Part shown: in pieces, positions 41,187 to 50,600 of the stretch | Position numbering within the stretch: the first letter of the stretch is position 1 | How the letters are laid out: every line of letters starts with the position of its first letter | Assembly (NCBI RefSeq): GCF_022631375.1 | Contig: NZ_JALBGC010000003.1 | Coordinates: 124,001 to 188,000 of the forward strand | Direction of reading: 5' to 3' | DNA length: 64,000 bases | Source of the DNA: Hymenobacter cyanobacteriorum | Lineage (GTDB): Bacteria; Bacteroidota; Bacteroidia; Cytophagales; Hymenobacteraceae | Position numbers and translations under genes: made by a program | The notes under the pieces: generated by a model | Seen by the model: only the letters and a program-made list of their open reading frames with translations | Told to the model about the DNA's origin: nothing | Database searches by the model: none

Positions 41187-42644
41187 TTACCGGGTTGCTT
41201 TTGCCAGCCGGTCCAGCTCGTCGAGGTCGGCCGCGCCTTGGGCGGTCGACACCCATTGCCAGGGCTGGCGGGAGTTGGCAGCGTCGAGCCTGAGGTAGTT
41301 GAGCTGGCCGGTATTTGGCACTACCAGCAGGCAGGGGCTGGCCGCTGGCAGGCCCGTGAGGCACATGCGCAGGGGCTTGCCGAAGCGCGTCCACGGTATT
41401 TCCAGGTACTTGCCGGGGCTCAGCACGCCGGCCTCGCGGCCCTCGGCTATCACCACCACGCCGCCTGCCCGGGCAGCGCCGGCCGGCTGGGCGGGCGGCA
41501 TCTGGTACACGTACACATAGGCCGTATCGGGGCGCAGGGCGGTGTGCTGGCCGGGAAATGGCCCGATGGCTCCGGTGCGCAGGTCGAGGCCGTAGGCCAT
41601 GGGCTCGGCGGTGTGGTCGGGCATGCCGCCGGACGTGGCCCCGGCAATGGCTCCGCCGACGAGCCCGCCCATGGCTCCGGCCCGCGCCTGGCGCTCCGAC
41701 TGAATGGCCATGTACACCACATCCATCGGCGCTTCGCCCACGAAAGTGAACTGGCTGCCCTGGCGCATAAGCGGGTAAAACTGCTTTTCGTAGCGCACGA
41801 AGGCCTGTTGCCCATCCGAAAAGCCCCACAGGCCGTCGGGCACCACGCGGTGCAGCACGGCATTGGAAGCCAGCGGGCGCACCCGCGCCACTTGCCGCCA
41901 CTGCATTTCCGCCAGCCGGCTCTGGTAGTGCCGCCGGATGGTATCAATTTCAATGGTGCTGGTGGTGTCGGGCTGGTTGGCCAGAAACTGGTCGAGGCGG
42001 AAGTAGAGGCCGCGGCGCGGGGCTTCGCGCAGAATGGCCGGCCCGCGCTTGCCGCCGGCCCCCAGGGGCGCGGGCCGGTCGGCGGGCAGCGCGGCCAGGG
42101 CGCGGGCGGGCTGGCGGGCAACCTCGGCCCAATTGGCCAGGCTTAGCTGGCGGAGGCAATCGCTGAGGAGTTGGGTAAGGTGGCCGGCGTGGCGGCCGGT
42201 GGTTTCGTGGCCGTAGGAACTGGCAAAGCTGCCCACGCTGCGCACGAAATGGTAGCCGGTGGGCAGGTGCTCGTACACGTCGGCGCTGAGGTCGGCGGTG
42301 GCCTGCTGCTTGTTGCCGCCCATGGTTTCGCCGATGTGCAGGCTGCGCACGCACAGCACAATGGTGTGGCTGCTGGCCGGCCGCATGGGCAGCGCCTGTT
42401 GCAGGAAGGTGGTCAGTTCGGTTTCCACTCCCTGCCGGAAGCCCACGGCCGCCGACTTGCCCCCCAGCCCCCGGTACACGATGCCGATGGGCGGCTGCCC
42501 GGCACGGCCATCCACCACCTTTTCCACGGCCCAGGTATTGTCGGGAATATCCAAGACCTGGAAGCTCAGGTCGAGGTAGTAGGTTTGGGCGCGGGCGGCC
42601 AGGCTGGCCCCGGCCAGCAGCAGCGCAAGTAGAACTGATTTCAC
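41187..42644 (-). CDS. Secreted hypothetical protein with a glycine-zipper segment
   Basis: 485 residues. GTG 42644 starts a clean signal peptide (VKSVLLALLLAGASLAARAQ), so the further 198 bp of open frame upstream are rejected. Notable are LSFQVLDIPDNTWAVEKVVD near the N-terminus and a small-residue segment AGAMGGLVGGAIAGATSGG at about 330-348, which could insert in or pack on membrane. The C-terminus is rich in DELDRLAKATR-type helix. I do not recognise the family. Confidence 0.65.
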   Translation of the reverse strand: MKSVLLALLLAGASLAARAQTYYLDLSFQVLDIPDNTWAVEKVVDGRAGQPPIGIVYRGLGGKSAAVGFRQGVETELTTFLQQALPMRPASSHTIVLCVRSLHIGETMGGNKQQATADLSADVYEHLPTGYHFVRSVGSFASSYGHETTGRHAGHLTQLLSDCLRQLSLANWAEVARQPARALAALPADRPAPLGAGGKRGPAILREAPRRGLYFRLDQFLANQPDTTSTIEIDTIRRHYQSRLAEMQWRQVARVRPLASNAVLHRVVPDGLWGFSDGQQAFVRYEKQFYPLMRQGSQFTFVGEAPMDVVYMAIQSERQARAGAMGGLVGGAIAGATSGGMPDHTAEPMAYGLDLRTGAIGPFPGQHTALRPDTAYVYVYQMPPAQPAGAARAGGVVVIAEGREAGVLSPGKYLEIPWTRFGKPLRMCLTGLPAASPCLLVVPNTGQLNYLRLDAANSRQPWQWVSTAQGAADLDELDRLAKATR

Positions 42645-42712
42645 GGAAAGGAAGGAAATTGCAGCCTCAAGAATAGGCAGGATTTCGCGGACTGGCAATG
42701 CGGTGGTAGCGG

Positions 42713-43672
42713 CTAGCGCTTCGCCGGGGCGGGCTTGACCTCCACGCTGATGGCGCTTTCGTAGAGCGGCCAGCAGTTTTCGGCGGGTGGGGTCCAGTAG
42801 CCTTCTGTAGTCACCATGTTTTTCCAGGTCCAAGTTTGGCACTGCTCGTAAGTGCAGGGTGCCTTCAGTACCATGCCTGTAGGCGAGTAGTTAGGTAATT
42901 CGTCAGGGCAGGGGTAAAATTTATCGCTACTGGTAACTTCTTCTAGGCTAAGGTAAAAACCGTTGGCAGGCACTGGAATTTCAAAGCTGCTGATATCGTA
43001 GGTAACCAGCCTAGGCGGACGTGTTGGATTACGAAAAAGGCACAGCATAACGTTTTCGGTCAGGATGTTTCCACGCGGCTCCTGGGTCACCGCATCAACC
43101 GCAAACACGCGTAGTCGAAACTGACTGCATATGCTTCCCATCCTGGCTTCGTCGAATGTAATGGTTCGCAAATAGCCCGCCGCCTGCTTGCCGGGATTTG
43201 CGATATAGAATGACTGGAATCCTTTGCTGGGCCAATTCCCGAACAAGCATTGCGAAGCATAAGGATTCACCCGGTTCGAATCAGCCAGCGGCCCACAAGC
43301 AGCCGGCGCAAAACGAAAGCTGTTCCGATGCAGCAGCAGCACTATTTCGGCCGATTTATCCGATTCAATAAGTACCTGCCCCTCGTAATAGGTTGTTTTC
43401 ACAGCCGCATAAATGGCACCCCTGGGCCTCCAATTCAGCTGCGACACAAAATGCCCCAGACTATCAGTTAGGGCTTCACCACCGTAGTCGCATCCACTTT
43501 CACTGATGAGCCGCACCAGTACTGCTGCAATTGGCCGCCGGCTCACCGAATCGAAAATATGGCCAGAAAAGCGCAAGGCTTTGCTGGATTGCTGGTGTAG
43601 CGTTGCTGAGGCGCAGGCTGCCATACTCATAAAGCTTAGCACCACAACAACCAAAAAACGGGCAGACTTCAT
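42713..43672 (-). CDS. Secreted protein with a CarboxypepD_reg-like domain
   Basis: 319 residues with a signal (FLVVVVLSFMSMAACASA; MAAC is a possible lipobox), then a transthyretin-like segment, about 32-105: SGHIFDSVSRRPIAAVLVRL and TDSLGHFVSQLNW. The rest has eight or more Cys and SFYIANPGKQAAGYLRTITF, EIPVPANGFYLSLEEVTS. Bases are less GC-biased than in flanking genes, visible in ATG-rich AT codons. Function unknown. The long upstream open frame is antisense to the UvrA gene and not real. It may share an operon with the gene at 41187 (68 bp). Confidence 0.66.
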   Translation of the reverse strand: MKSARFLVVVVLSFMSMAACASATLHQQSSKALRFSGHIFDSVSRRPIAAVLVRLISESGCDYGGEALTDSLGHFVSQLNWRPRGAIYAAVKTTYYEGQVLIESDKSAEIVLLLHRNSFRFAPAACGPLADSNRVNPYASQCLFGNWPSKGFQSFYIANPGKQAAGYLRTITFDEARMGSICSQFRLRVFAVDAVTQEPRGNILTENVMLCLFRNPTRPPRLVTYDISSFEIPVPANGFYLSLEEVTSSDKFYPCPDELPNYSPTGMVLKAPCTYEQCQTWTWKNMVTTEGYWTPPAENCWPLYESAISVEVKPAPAKR

Positions 43673-43795
43673 CAGGCGGAAATTCAAGGCGTTCCCAAAG
43701 TAAAGCCGCACACCACCAACACCCCACCCACTTTTTTTCGGATGCCGGGCCGCCGTGTGCGTATGCAGTTTCTGACCGTTCGCCTGCTTCCCGCT

Positions 43796-46321
43796 ATGCC
43801 CAATAATTCCCCCACCGATTTCTCCGGTTTCGTGCGCGTGCGCGGGGCCCGCGAGCACAACCTCAAAAACGTCGACGTCGACATTCCGCGCGATGCGCTG
43901 GTGGTGTTCACCGGCGTGTCGGGCTCGGGCAAAAGCAGCCTGGCGTTCGGCACGCTCTACGCCGAAGCCCAGCGGCGCTACCTTGAGTCGGTGTCGCCGT
44001 ATGCGCGGCGGCTGTTTCACCAGATGGCCGTGCCCGAGGTGACGGCAATTGAGGGCCTGCCGCCGGCCGTGGCCCTGCAGCAGCAGCGCGGCGCGCCGAG
44101 CACCCGCTCGTCGGTGGGCTCGGTCACGACGCTTTCCAACCTCGTGCGGATGCTGTACTCGCGGGCCGGCGACTACCCGTCCGGGCAGGGCATCATCTAC
44201 GCCGAAGCCTTTTCGCCCAACACCGCCGAGGGCGCCTGCCCCACCTGCCACGGCCTGGGCCGCGTGTACGAGGTAACCGAAGCCAGCATGGTGCCCGACC
44301 CCACGCTCACCATCCGCGAGCGGGCCATTGCGGCCTGGCCCCAGGCCTGGGGCGGCCAGAACCAGCGCGACATCCTGGTGAGCATGGGCTTCGACGTGGA
44401 CACGCCCTGGCAAGACTTGCCCCAGAAGGACCGCGACTGGATTTTGTTCACCGAGGAACAGCCCGTGCTGCCCGTGTACCCCGGCTACTCGCCCGAGCAG
44501 ACGCAGCGCGCCATCAAGCGCCGCGAGCCGCCCAACTACATGGGCACCTTCACGGGTGTGAAAAAGTACGTGCTGCACACCTTCGCCACCACCCAAAGCG
44601 CGCTGATGAAGAAGCGCGTGGCCCAGTACATGCTGGGCTCCGACTGCCCCACCTGCCACGGCAAGCGCCTGCGGGTGGAGTCGCTATCGGTAAAGTTTGC
44701 CGGGCTCGATATTGCCGAAATGTCGCGCCTGCCACTGAAGCGGCTGGCGGCCCTGCTGGCCCCGTTTGCCGAGGGCAAAGCGGGGAAGCAGCAGCACGAC
44801 AAGGAACACCCGGAGCAGGCCATCGTGGCCCGGCGCATTGCCGAAGATTTGGCCGCCCGCCTCACGGTGCTGCTCGATTTGGGGCTGGGCTATTTGTCGC
44901 TGGAGCGCGGCACTCCTACCCTCTCGCCCGGCGAGCTGCAGCGCCTACGGCTGGCCACTCAGCTCTATTCCAACCTCTTTGGCGTGGTGTACGTGCTCGA
45001 TGAGCCCAGCGCCGGACTGCACCCGGCCGATACCGAAGCGCTGTTGAAGGCGTTGGCCGGCCTGAAAAGCGCAGGCAACTCGCTGTTCGTAGTGGAGCAC
45101 GATTTGGACGTAATCCGCCAGGCCGACTGGCTGGTGGACGTGGGCCCGGCGGCCGGCGAGAAGGGCGGCGAAATCCTCTACAGCGGCCCGCCCGAAGGTC
45201 TGAAAGCTGTGGCCGCCTCACAGACGCGCCAGTTTCTGTTCGATACTTCTGCGCTGCCCGACGTGCCGCCCCGCACGCCCACCGGCTGGCTGAAGCTGGC
45301 CGGCGTGACGCGCAACAACCTTGAAAACCTGGCCGTGGACTTCCCGCTGGGCGTGTTCACCACGGTTACGGGCGTGTCGGGCTCGGGCAAATCTAGCCTC
45401 GTGAGCCAGGTGCTGGTGGAGCTGGTGGCCGAAAGCCTGGGCCAAACCATCGAAGCCGAAGAAGAGGAAACCGACCCGCTGGCCGCGCCCGCGCCAGCCA
45501 CGCTGGGCGGCCAGATTACGGCCGGCCTGGACAAAATCAAGCGCCTGGTGCGCGTCGACCAGAAGCCCATTGGCCGCACGCCGCGCTCTAATATGGCCAC
45601 CTACACCGGCCTGTTCGACCACGTGCGCAAGCTGTTCGCTGCCACGCCCGAGGCCCGCAAGCGCCGCTACGATGCCGGCCGCTTCTCTTTCAACGTGGCC
45701 AAGGGGCGCTGCGAAAACTGCTCGGGCGAAGGCTTCGTGATGGTGGAGCTGCTGTTTCTGCCCAGCGTGTACGCGCCCTGCCCGGTGTGCCACGGCGCGC
45801 GCTACAACGCCAAAACGCTCGAAGTGCAGTACCGCGGCCGCAACATCGCCGAAGTGCTGGGCCTGACCGTGGACGACGCCTGGGAGTTCTTCGCCGACGA
45901 GCCCGCCATCTTCCGCGCCCTCACGGTGCTGCGCGAAGTGGGCCTGGGCTACCTGCGCCTCGGCCAGCCCGCCACCGAACTTTCGGGCGGCGAGGCCCAG
46001 CGCATCAAGCTCGCCACCGAGCTGCAGCGCATCGGCCGCGGCAACACGCTCTACGTGCTCGACGAGCCCACCACCGGCCTCCATCCTTCCGACACCGAGA
46101 AGCTTATGCTCCAGCTCGAAGGCCTGGTGGAAGCCGGCAATACGGTCATCGTGGTGGAGCACGAGATGCGCGTGGTAGCCGGTTCCGATTGGGTAATTGA
46201 CATCGGCCCCGGCGCGGGCGAGGACGGTGGGCGCGTAGTAGCCGCCGGCCCGCCGCGCGAGGTAGCCAAGGCGAAGGAAAGCCGCACTGCGCCGTATTTG
46301 CGGGCGTTTTTACAGCAATAG
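43796..46321 (+). CDS. UvrA-like ABC ATPase (short class lacking the UvrB-binding domain)
   Basis: 841 residues against about 940 for canonical UvrA. It has the first Walker A TGVSGSGKSSLAF (about 39-51), zinc motifs ACPTCHGLGRVYEV and SDCPTCHGKRLRVE, first signature TLSPGELQRLRLA, second Walker A TGVSGSGKSSLVS, zinc motif RCENCSGEGFVMVE, second signature ELSGGEAQRIKLA and Walker B TLYVLDEPTTGLH. Between GLPPAVALQQQ and the first zinc finger the usual approximately 120-residue UvrB-binding insertion is missing. This is the class II type (DrrC/UvrA2-like), often linked to drug or genotoxin tolerance, so nucleotide-excision activity with UvrB is unlikely. The true uvrA is presumably elsewhere. 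ATG 43796 fits. Confidence 0.88.
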   Translation: MPNNSPTDFSGFVRVRGAREHNLKNVDVDIPRDALVVFTGVSGSGKSSLAFGTLYAEAQRRYLESVSPYARRLFHQMAVPEVTAIEGLPPAVALQQQRGAPSTRSSVGSVTTLSNLVRMLYSRAGDYPSGQGIIYAEAFSPNTAEGACPTCHGLGRVYEVTEASMVPDPTLTIRERAIAAWPQAWGGQNQRDILVSMGFDVDTPWQDLPQKDRDWILFTEEQPVLPVYPGYSPEQTQRAIKRREPPNYMGTFTGVKKYVLHTFATTQSALMKKRVAQYMLGSDCPTCHGKRLRVESLSVKFAGLDIAEMSRLPLKRLAALLAPFAEGKAGKQQHDKEHPEQAIVARRIAEDLAARLTVLLDLGLGYLSLERGTPTLSPGELQRLRLATQLYSNLFGVVYVLDEPSAGLHPADTEALLKALAGLKSAGNSLFVVEHDLDVIRQADWLVDVGPAAGEKGGEILYSGPPEGLKAVAASQTRQFLFDTSALPDVPPRTPTGWLKLAGVTRNNLENLAVDFPLGVFTTVTGVSGSGKSSLVSQVLVELVAESLGQTIEAEEEETDPLAAPAPATLGGQITAGLDKIKRLVRVDQKPIGRTPRSNMATYTGLFDHVRKLFAATPEARKRRYDAGRFSFNVAKGRCENCSGEGFVMVELLFLPSVYAPCPVCHGARYNAKTLEVQYRGRNIAEVLGLTVDDAWEFFADEPAIFRALTVLREVGLGYLRLGQPATELSGGEAQRIKLATELQRIGRGNTLYVLDEPTTGLHPSDTEKLMLQLEGLVEAGNTVIVVEHEMRVVAGSDWVIDIGPGAGEDGGRVVAAGPPREVAKAKESRTAPYLRAFLQQ

Positions 46322-46349
46322 GCAGTTTATAGTCTCGCCGTTTAAGCAA

Positions 46350-46404
46350 CAAAAAGAACGTCCTGCTGAACTGTTTCGACCAGCTCAGCAGGACGTTCTT
46401 TTTG
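46350..46404. terminator. Bidirectional terminator between UvrA-like and hydrolase genes
   Basis: 24-bp arms with one mismatch (46350-46373 and 46381-46404), AAAAAGAACGTCCTGCTGA at the left and a T run at the right, between convergent genes. Confidence 0.85.
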
Positions 46405-46428
46405 TTTGGCTACTTCGGTCCGAAAACC

Positions 46429-47298
46429 TTAGCTGTCCTGCGTCTGGCCGCCGCGCAAGTCGGTGCCGGTTGCAAAATCAATCAGGTCGCGGTTGAACTT
46501 GTCTTTCTCGGTGATGAACAGGCCGTGCGGCGCGCCATCGTACACGATGTAGGTGGCGTGGGGCAGATGCTGACGCATGCGGTCGGCGCTGTTCTTGATG
46601 GGCACGGTTTTGTCGTCGGCCCCGTGAATGACCAGCGCGGGCACCCGAATGCTGGCCAGGTCCGGGCGGAAATCGGTTTCGGCGAAAGAGTGGCCGCAGG
46701 CTACCGTGGCCTGGTGCGAGCCGAGCGACGCCATGCCAAACGACCAGTCGAGCACGGCTTGGCTCACGGGCTTGCTCAGCGCACCTTCGCCGTAAAACTG
46801 TTTGCCGAAGGTTTGCAGGAAATCAAACCGGTCTTTGGCGATGTTCTCCTGAATATCGTCGAACGTCGACTTGTCCACGCCATCGGGATTGTCGTCGGTT
46901 TTCAGCAGGTAGGGCGTCACGGCCGATACGAATGCCACCCGGGCTATCCGGGCACCGCCGTGGCGGCTCATGTAGCGGGCCACTTCGCCGCCGCCCATCG
47001 AGAAGCCCACCAGCGTCACGTCCTGCAGGTTCAGCGTATCAAGCACGGCCTTCAGGTCGTCGGCCAGCGTGTCGTAATCGTAGCCCTCAAAGGGTTTGGA
47101 GGAATTGCCGAAGCCGCGGCGGGTGTAGGCCACCACGCGCAGGCCGTGCTTGGGCAGCTCACCTAGCTGGTAGGTCCAGGCCTCGTGGCTTTGGGGCCAG
47201 CCGTGAATGAGCACCACCACGGCACCCTTGCCCTGGTCGGTATAATGCAGCTTGATGTCCTCGCCATTGGCGTCCTGGCCGGCTTTGATATAACTCAT
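46429..47298 (-). CDS. Alpha/beta hydrolase (non-haem haloperoxidase-like)
   Basis: 289 residues with the alpha/beta-hydrolase fold: oxyanion HGWPQSHEAW (about 33-42), nucleophile Ser in GFSMGGGE (about 99), acid Asp in VIHGADDKTVP, and His in GAPHGLFITEKD. The sequence resembles bacterial non-haem chloroperoxidases/esterases that need no metal or cofactor. Physiological substrate unknown. There is no signal peptide, so it is cytoplasmic. Confidence 0.9.
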   Translation of the reverse strand: MSYIKAGQDANGEDIKLHYTDQGKGAVVVLIHGWPQSHEAWTYQLGELPKHGLRVVAYTRRGFGNSSKPFEGYDYDTLADDLKAVLDTLNLQDVTLVGFSMGGGEVARYMSRHGGARIARVAFVSAVTPYLLKTDDNPDGVDKSTFDDIQENIAKDRFDFLQTFGKQFYGEGALSKPVSQAVLDWSFGMASLGSHQATVACGHSFAETDFRPDLASIRVPALVIHGADDKTVPIKNSADRMRQHLPHATYIVYDGAPHGLFITEKDKFNRDLIDFATGTDLRGGQTQDS

Positions 47299-47607
47299 AA
47301 AAAAGAGGGAAAAGGTGAAAGAATAAAGTACCCCAGCATAACGCAGGAGGCGAAAAGGCAGTTATTGTCGAGCTTAAAACTCAGCACACTAGCCGCTTTT
47401 TAAGCTCATCTCTAGGCAAGGCTAAGAGGCTTCTTGCCCACCGCCTGATGCTTTCCTGGCCATCTCTCATCAAGTAGCCGAAGCCATCTGCTTTTTTCGG
47501 GCCAGCCGCCGCTGCGCGCCAGTCCGGCGCGCGGGCCACTGGCCAGCAGGCTTGTGCATTTCGTTTAGCCCGGGCATCAGGAGGTAAAACCCTTCACAAC
47601 CCGGCTC
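47299..47607. other. 309-bp intergenic region before the alpha-2-macroglobulin-like gene
   Basis: No convincing coding frame. It holds the divergent promoters of the hydrolase gene (left) and the 2020-residue gene (right). An exact AGGAGGT at 47579-47585 is 22 nt from the ATG at 47608, too far for a normal ribosome-binding site. No TAnnTTTG box with good position was found. Confidence 0.5.
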
Positions 47608-50600
47608 ATGCGCTGCCTGCTATTCCTCGCGTTCCTTTGCTGCCTGCTTCTGCCCGCCCACGCCCAACGCCGCGTGGCCGAGGCCCGCCAGCAGAGCTAC
47701 CTCACCAAAGTTTTCCGCCTGAGCGAAGCCCAGACCCGCCAGCTCTACGAGCACGGCCTTGGCGCGGCGCGGGCCGATTTCTTCGCGCAGGCCGTCGACT
47801 CCTTTGCCACCGACAAGCCCGTGCGCCGGCCGCTGCCGCCCGGCTACTACCTCGAAGCCCACGCCGAAGGCGCGCAGCTGGTGTATGAGCTGCGCGCCGA
47901 AACCGACCGCGAAGTGGCGCTGCTTGATAATCAGGTCGACCTGACGCTGGTGGTGCGCGACTCGCTGGGCCGCCCGCTGCCCGACGCGCAGGTAGCCGTA
48001 GCCGGCCGGCCGCTGCCCTTCGATGCCGCTACCCAGAGCTACCGCCAAGCCGGCGGCGGCCGGGCCGGCCTCGTGGCCGTGACGCACGCCGGTCGCACCA
48101 CCTTCCACCCGCTCAGCCAGACGTTTCCTGAAGGCCGCCGACGCTACGGCCGGCCCGCCGGCCCCTGGCTGCGGCGCGCCTACTGGCGCGTGGTGTACGG
48201 CTTTCCGCTGGGCTACCTCACGCGGCCCACGCGCCAGCTGGTGAATGACTTGCGCCACGCCTCGTACGTGTCGACGGGCCTGGTGGGGCTGCTGCGCTCC
48301 ATTTTCAACGAGGAAGTGCGCGAGGAGCGCCGGGAGCGCCGTCACCCCGAGCGGGAAGATTCTGACGACAACGACGAGCAGGCCGGCCGCTGGACCAGCT
48401 ACGTGGCCACCAGCCAGCCCCGCTACCGCCCCACTGGCGACACCCTCCGCCTGAAAGCCCGCGTGCTCAGCCGCCGAAATGGCAAGCCCTACCGCCAGCC
48501 CCTCACGCTGTGGCTGGGCGGCGATTACACCCACCCCGAGGGCAAGCGCCTGGCCGTGCTGCGCGCCAGCCGCCCCGGCAGCTACCTCTACACCCTGCCC
48601 CTGACCGATACGTTGGGCCTGCGGGCCGATACCTACGTGGGCTTCCGGCTGAAGGACCGGCGCGGCCAGGTGCGGGCCAGCGGCCAGTTCAAGCTCGAAG
48701 ACTACGAGCTAAAAAACAGCCGCTACACCCTGCGCGTGGCCGAAAAAAACCCGCACGCGGGCCAGCCGCAGGCCGTGTACGTGCGCGGCACCGATGCCAA
48801 CGACCTCAATCTGCTCGATGCCCGCGTGCAGCTTAGCCTCACGCCGGCCGGCGCGCCGGGGGTGCTGCCGCGCCGCCAGCTGTTCGTGCCCGACACGCTC
48901 TGGACCCGCCGCCAGCCCCTCGATGCGCTGGGCGAAACCCGCCTCGACGTACCCGCCACCGCCCTGCCCGATGTCGATTTCAGCTACCAGGTGCAAGCCA
49001 CGCTGCTCACCGCCGACAACGAGCGCCGCACCGAAAGCACCGTGGTGCCGCAGCTGCGCGACCCCGGCCAGCTGAAGCTGGAGCTGCGCGGCGACTCGGT
49101 GCACCTCAGCTACGAACATCTGGGCAAGGCGCAGCCGCACGCGGCCACGCTGCATATTTCGGCCAACCGCAAGGTGGGCGGCGACTGGCTGTTTCGGGGG
49201 CCGGTGCAGTTACCGGTTGCGGCGCCGGTGCAGGCGCAGGCCGATTATTACGAACTGCGCGACGCGCAGGGCCACACCGCCCGCCTCGACCTCGACGAAG
49301 AAAATGCCGGCCTGAGCCTGCTCTCCGACCGGCCCGCCGACTCGCTGGTGCTGGCCGTGGACAACCCGCGCCGCCTCGCATTCTGGTACTACGTGTACCA
49401 GGGCAACCGCCTGCGCTACCGCGGCTACGGCCCGGCCCTGCGCCTGGCCGTGCCCCACGCGGGCGCCGAGCCGTGGTACGCCTCGCTGCACTACTGGTGG
49501 GGCGGCGAATTGCGCACCGCCGAGTACACCGTGGCCCTGCCCGCCCCGCAGCTGCGCATCGAAACCCAGCAGCCCGCCGTGGCCTACCCCGGCCAGAAAA
49601 TCAGCCTCGGCTTTGCCGTGACCGACGAGCGCGGCCGCCCCGTGCCCAACGCCGACCTCACCAGCTACGCCCACACCAGCAAGTTTGAGCAGGCCGCCGT
49701 GCCCGCGCTGCCGGTGCTGCGCGTGGCCCGGCCGGTGGCGGGCCGGCGCTCGCTGCGCCGCTTCGGGCTGGCCAACGATTTCGGCCACCAGCCCACGCGC
49801 CGCCTGCTCGACTGGCCGCGCTGGCGCAACGTGCTGGGACTTGATTCGCTCACGTTTTATCGGTTTCTGTACCCGGATAACGGGTTTTTCCACGAGTATC
49901 GGCCCGCGCCGGGCGGCCTCACGCAGGTGGCGGTGTTCGTGGTCGACTCGGGCCGGGTGCAGCCGCCGGTGGCGGTGTACGTGGACGGGCAGCCCGGCTA
50001 CATCCACCACATCAACAGCAACGACCCCTATACCGTGGTGGCCGACAGTGGCCTGCACAACATCAGCATCCGCACCAGCACGCGACTCGTGCGCCTCGAT
50101 GGCGTGTATTTGAAACCCCTGCACAAGCTCACGCTTAGCATCGATATTAATCAACCTTGCTATGAATTGAGCGTGCAGAAGGTGAAGCCACAGCTCATTC
50201 CAGATGAGTTGCTGGCTTTGCAGCGCACGCTGGTGGTAGTAGACGAGGCCGGCCTGACCGCGCCCACGCTGCGGCAGGGCCGGCTGCTGCGCCCGCTCGG
50301 CGGCCGGACGTACTCGGGCCGGGTGGCGGGGCCGTTCCGGCCCGATTCGGTACTGCTGCGCGACCCATTGGGGCTGCGGCGCAAGTTTTTGTTTGAGCCG
50401 CTTTACAAGTATTCGTTCGGGCCGCAGTTGCTCAAAATGCAGTGTTTCGATGCCAACCTGCTGGGCCCGCTGAACGGCACGGCCGGCTATGGCTGGTTGC
50501 CGCTGAAAGGGTTTGCTTACACCGAAGCCGACTTCCGCCGGCAACCGCAGTGGGTGGCCCCCACCATTCCAGTCTACCTCGACAACGCGTTTGACGCGCC

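Noticed and set aside
42645..42842. Upstream extension of the gene at 41187
   Set aside because: The GTG at 42644 directly starts the signal peptide; the extension has no homology or signal.
43673..44659. In-frame upstream extension of the secreted protein gene at 42713
   Set aside because: It runs antisense through the UvrA-like gene; MKSARFL at 43672 begins a signal peptide.
47579..47585. AGGAGGT sequence as a ribosome-binding site for the A2M-like gene
   Set aside because: It is 22 nt before the ATG, too far; Bacteroidota rarely use Shine-Dalgarno sites.
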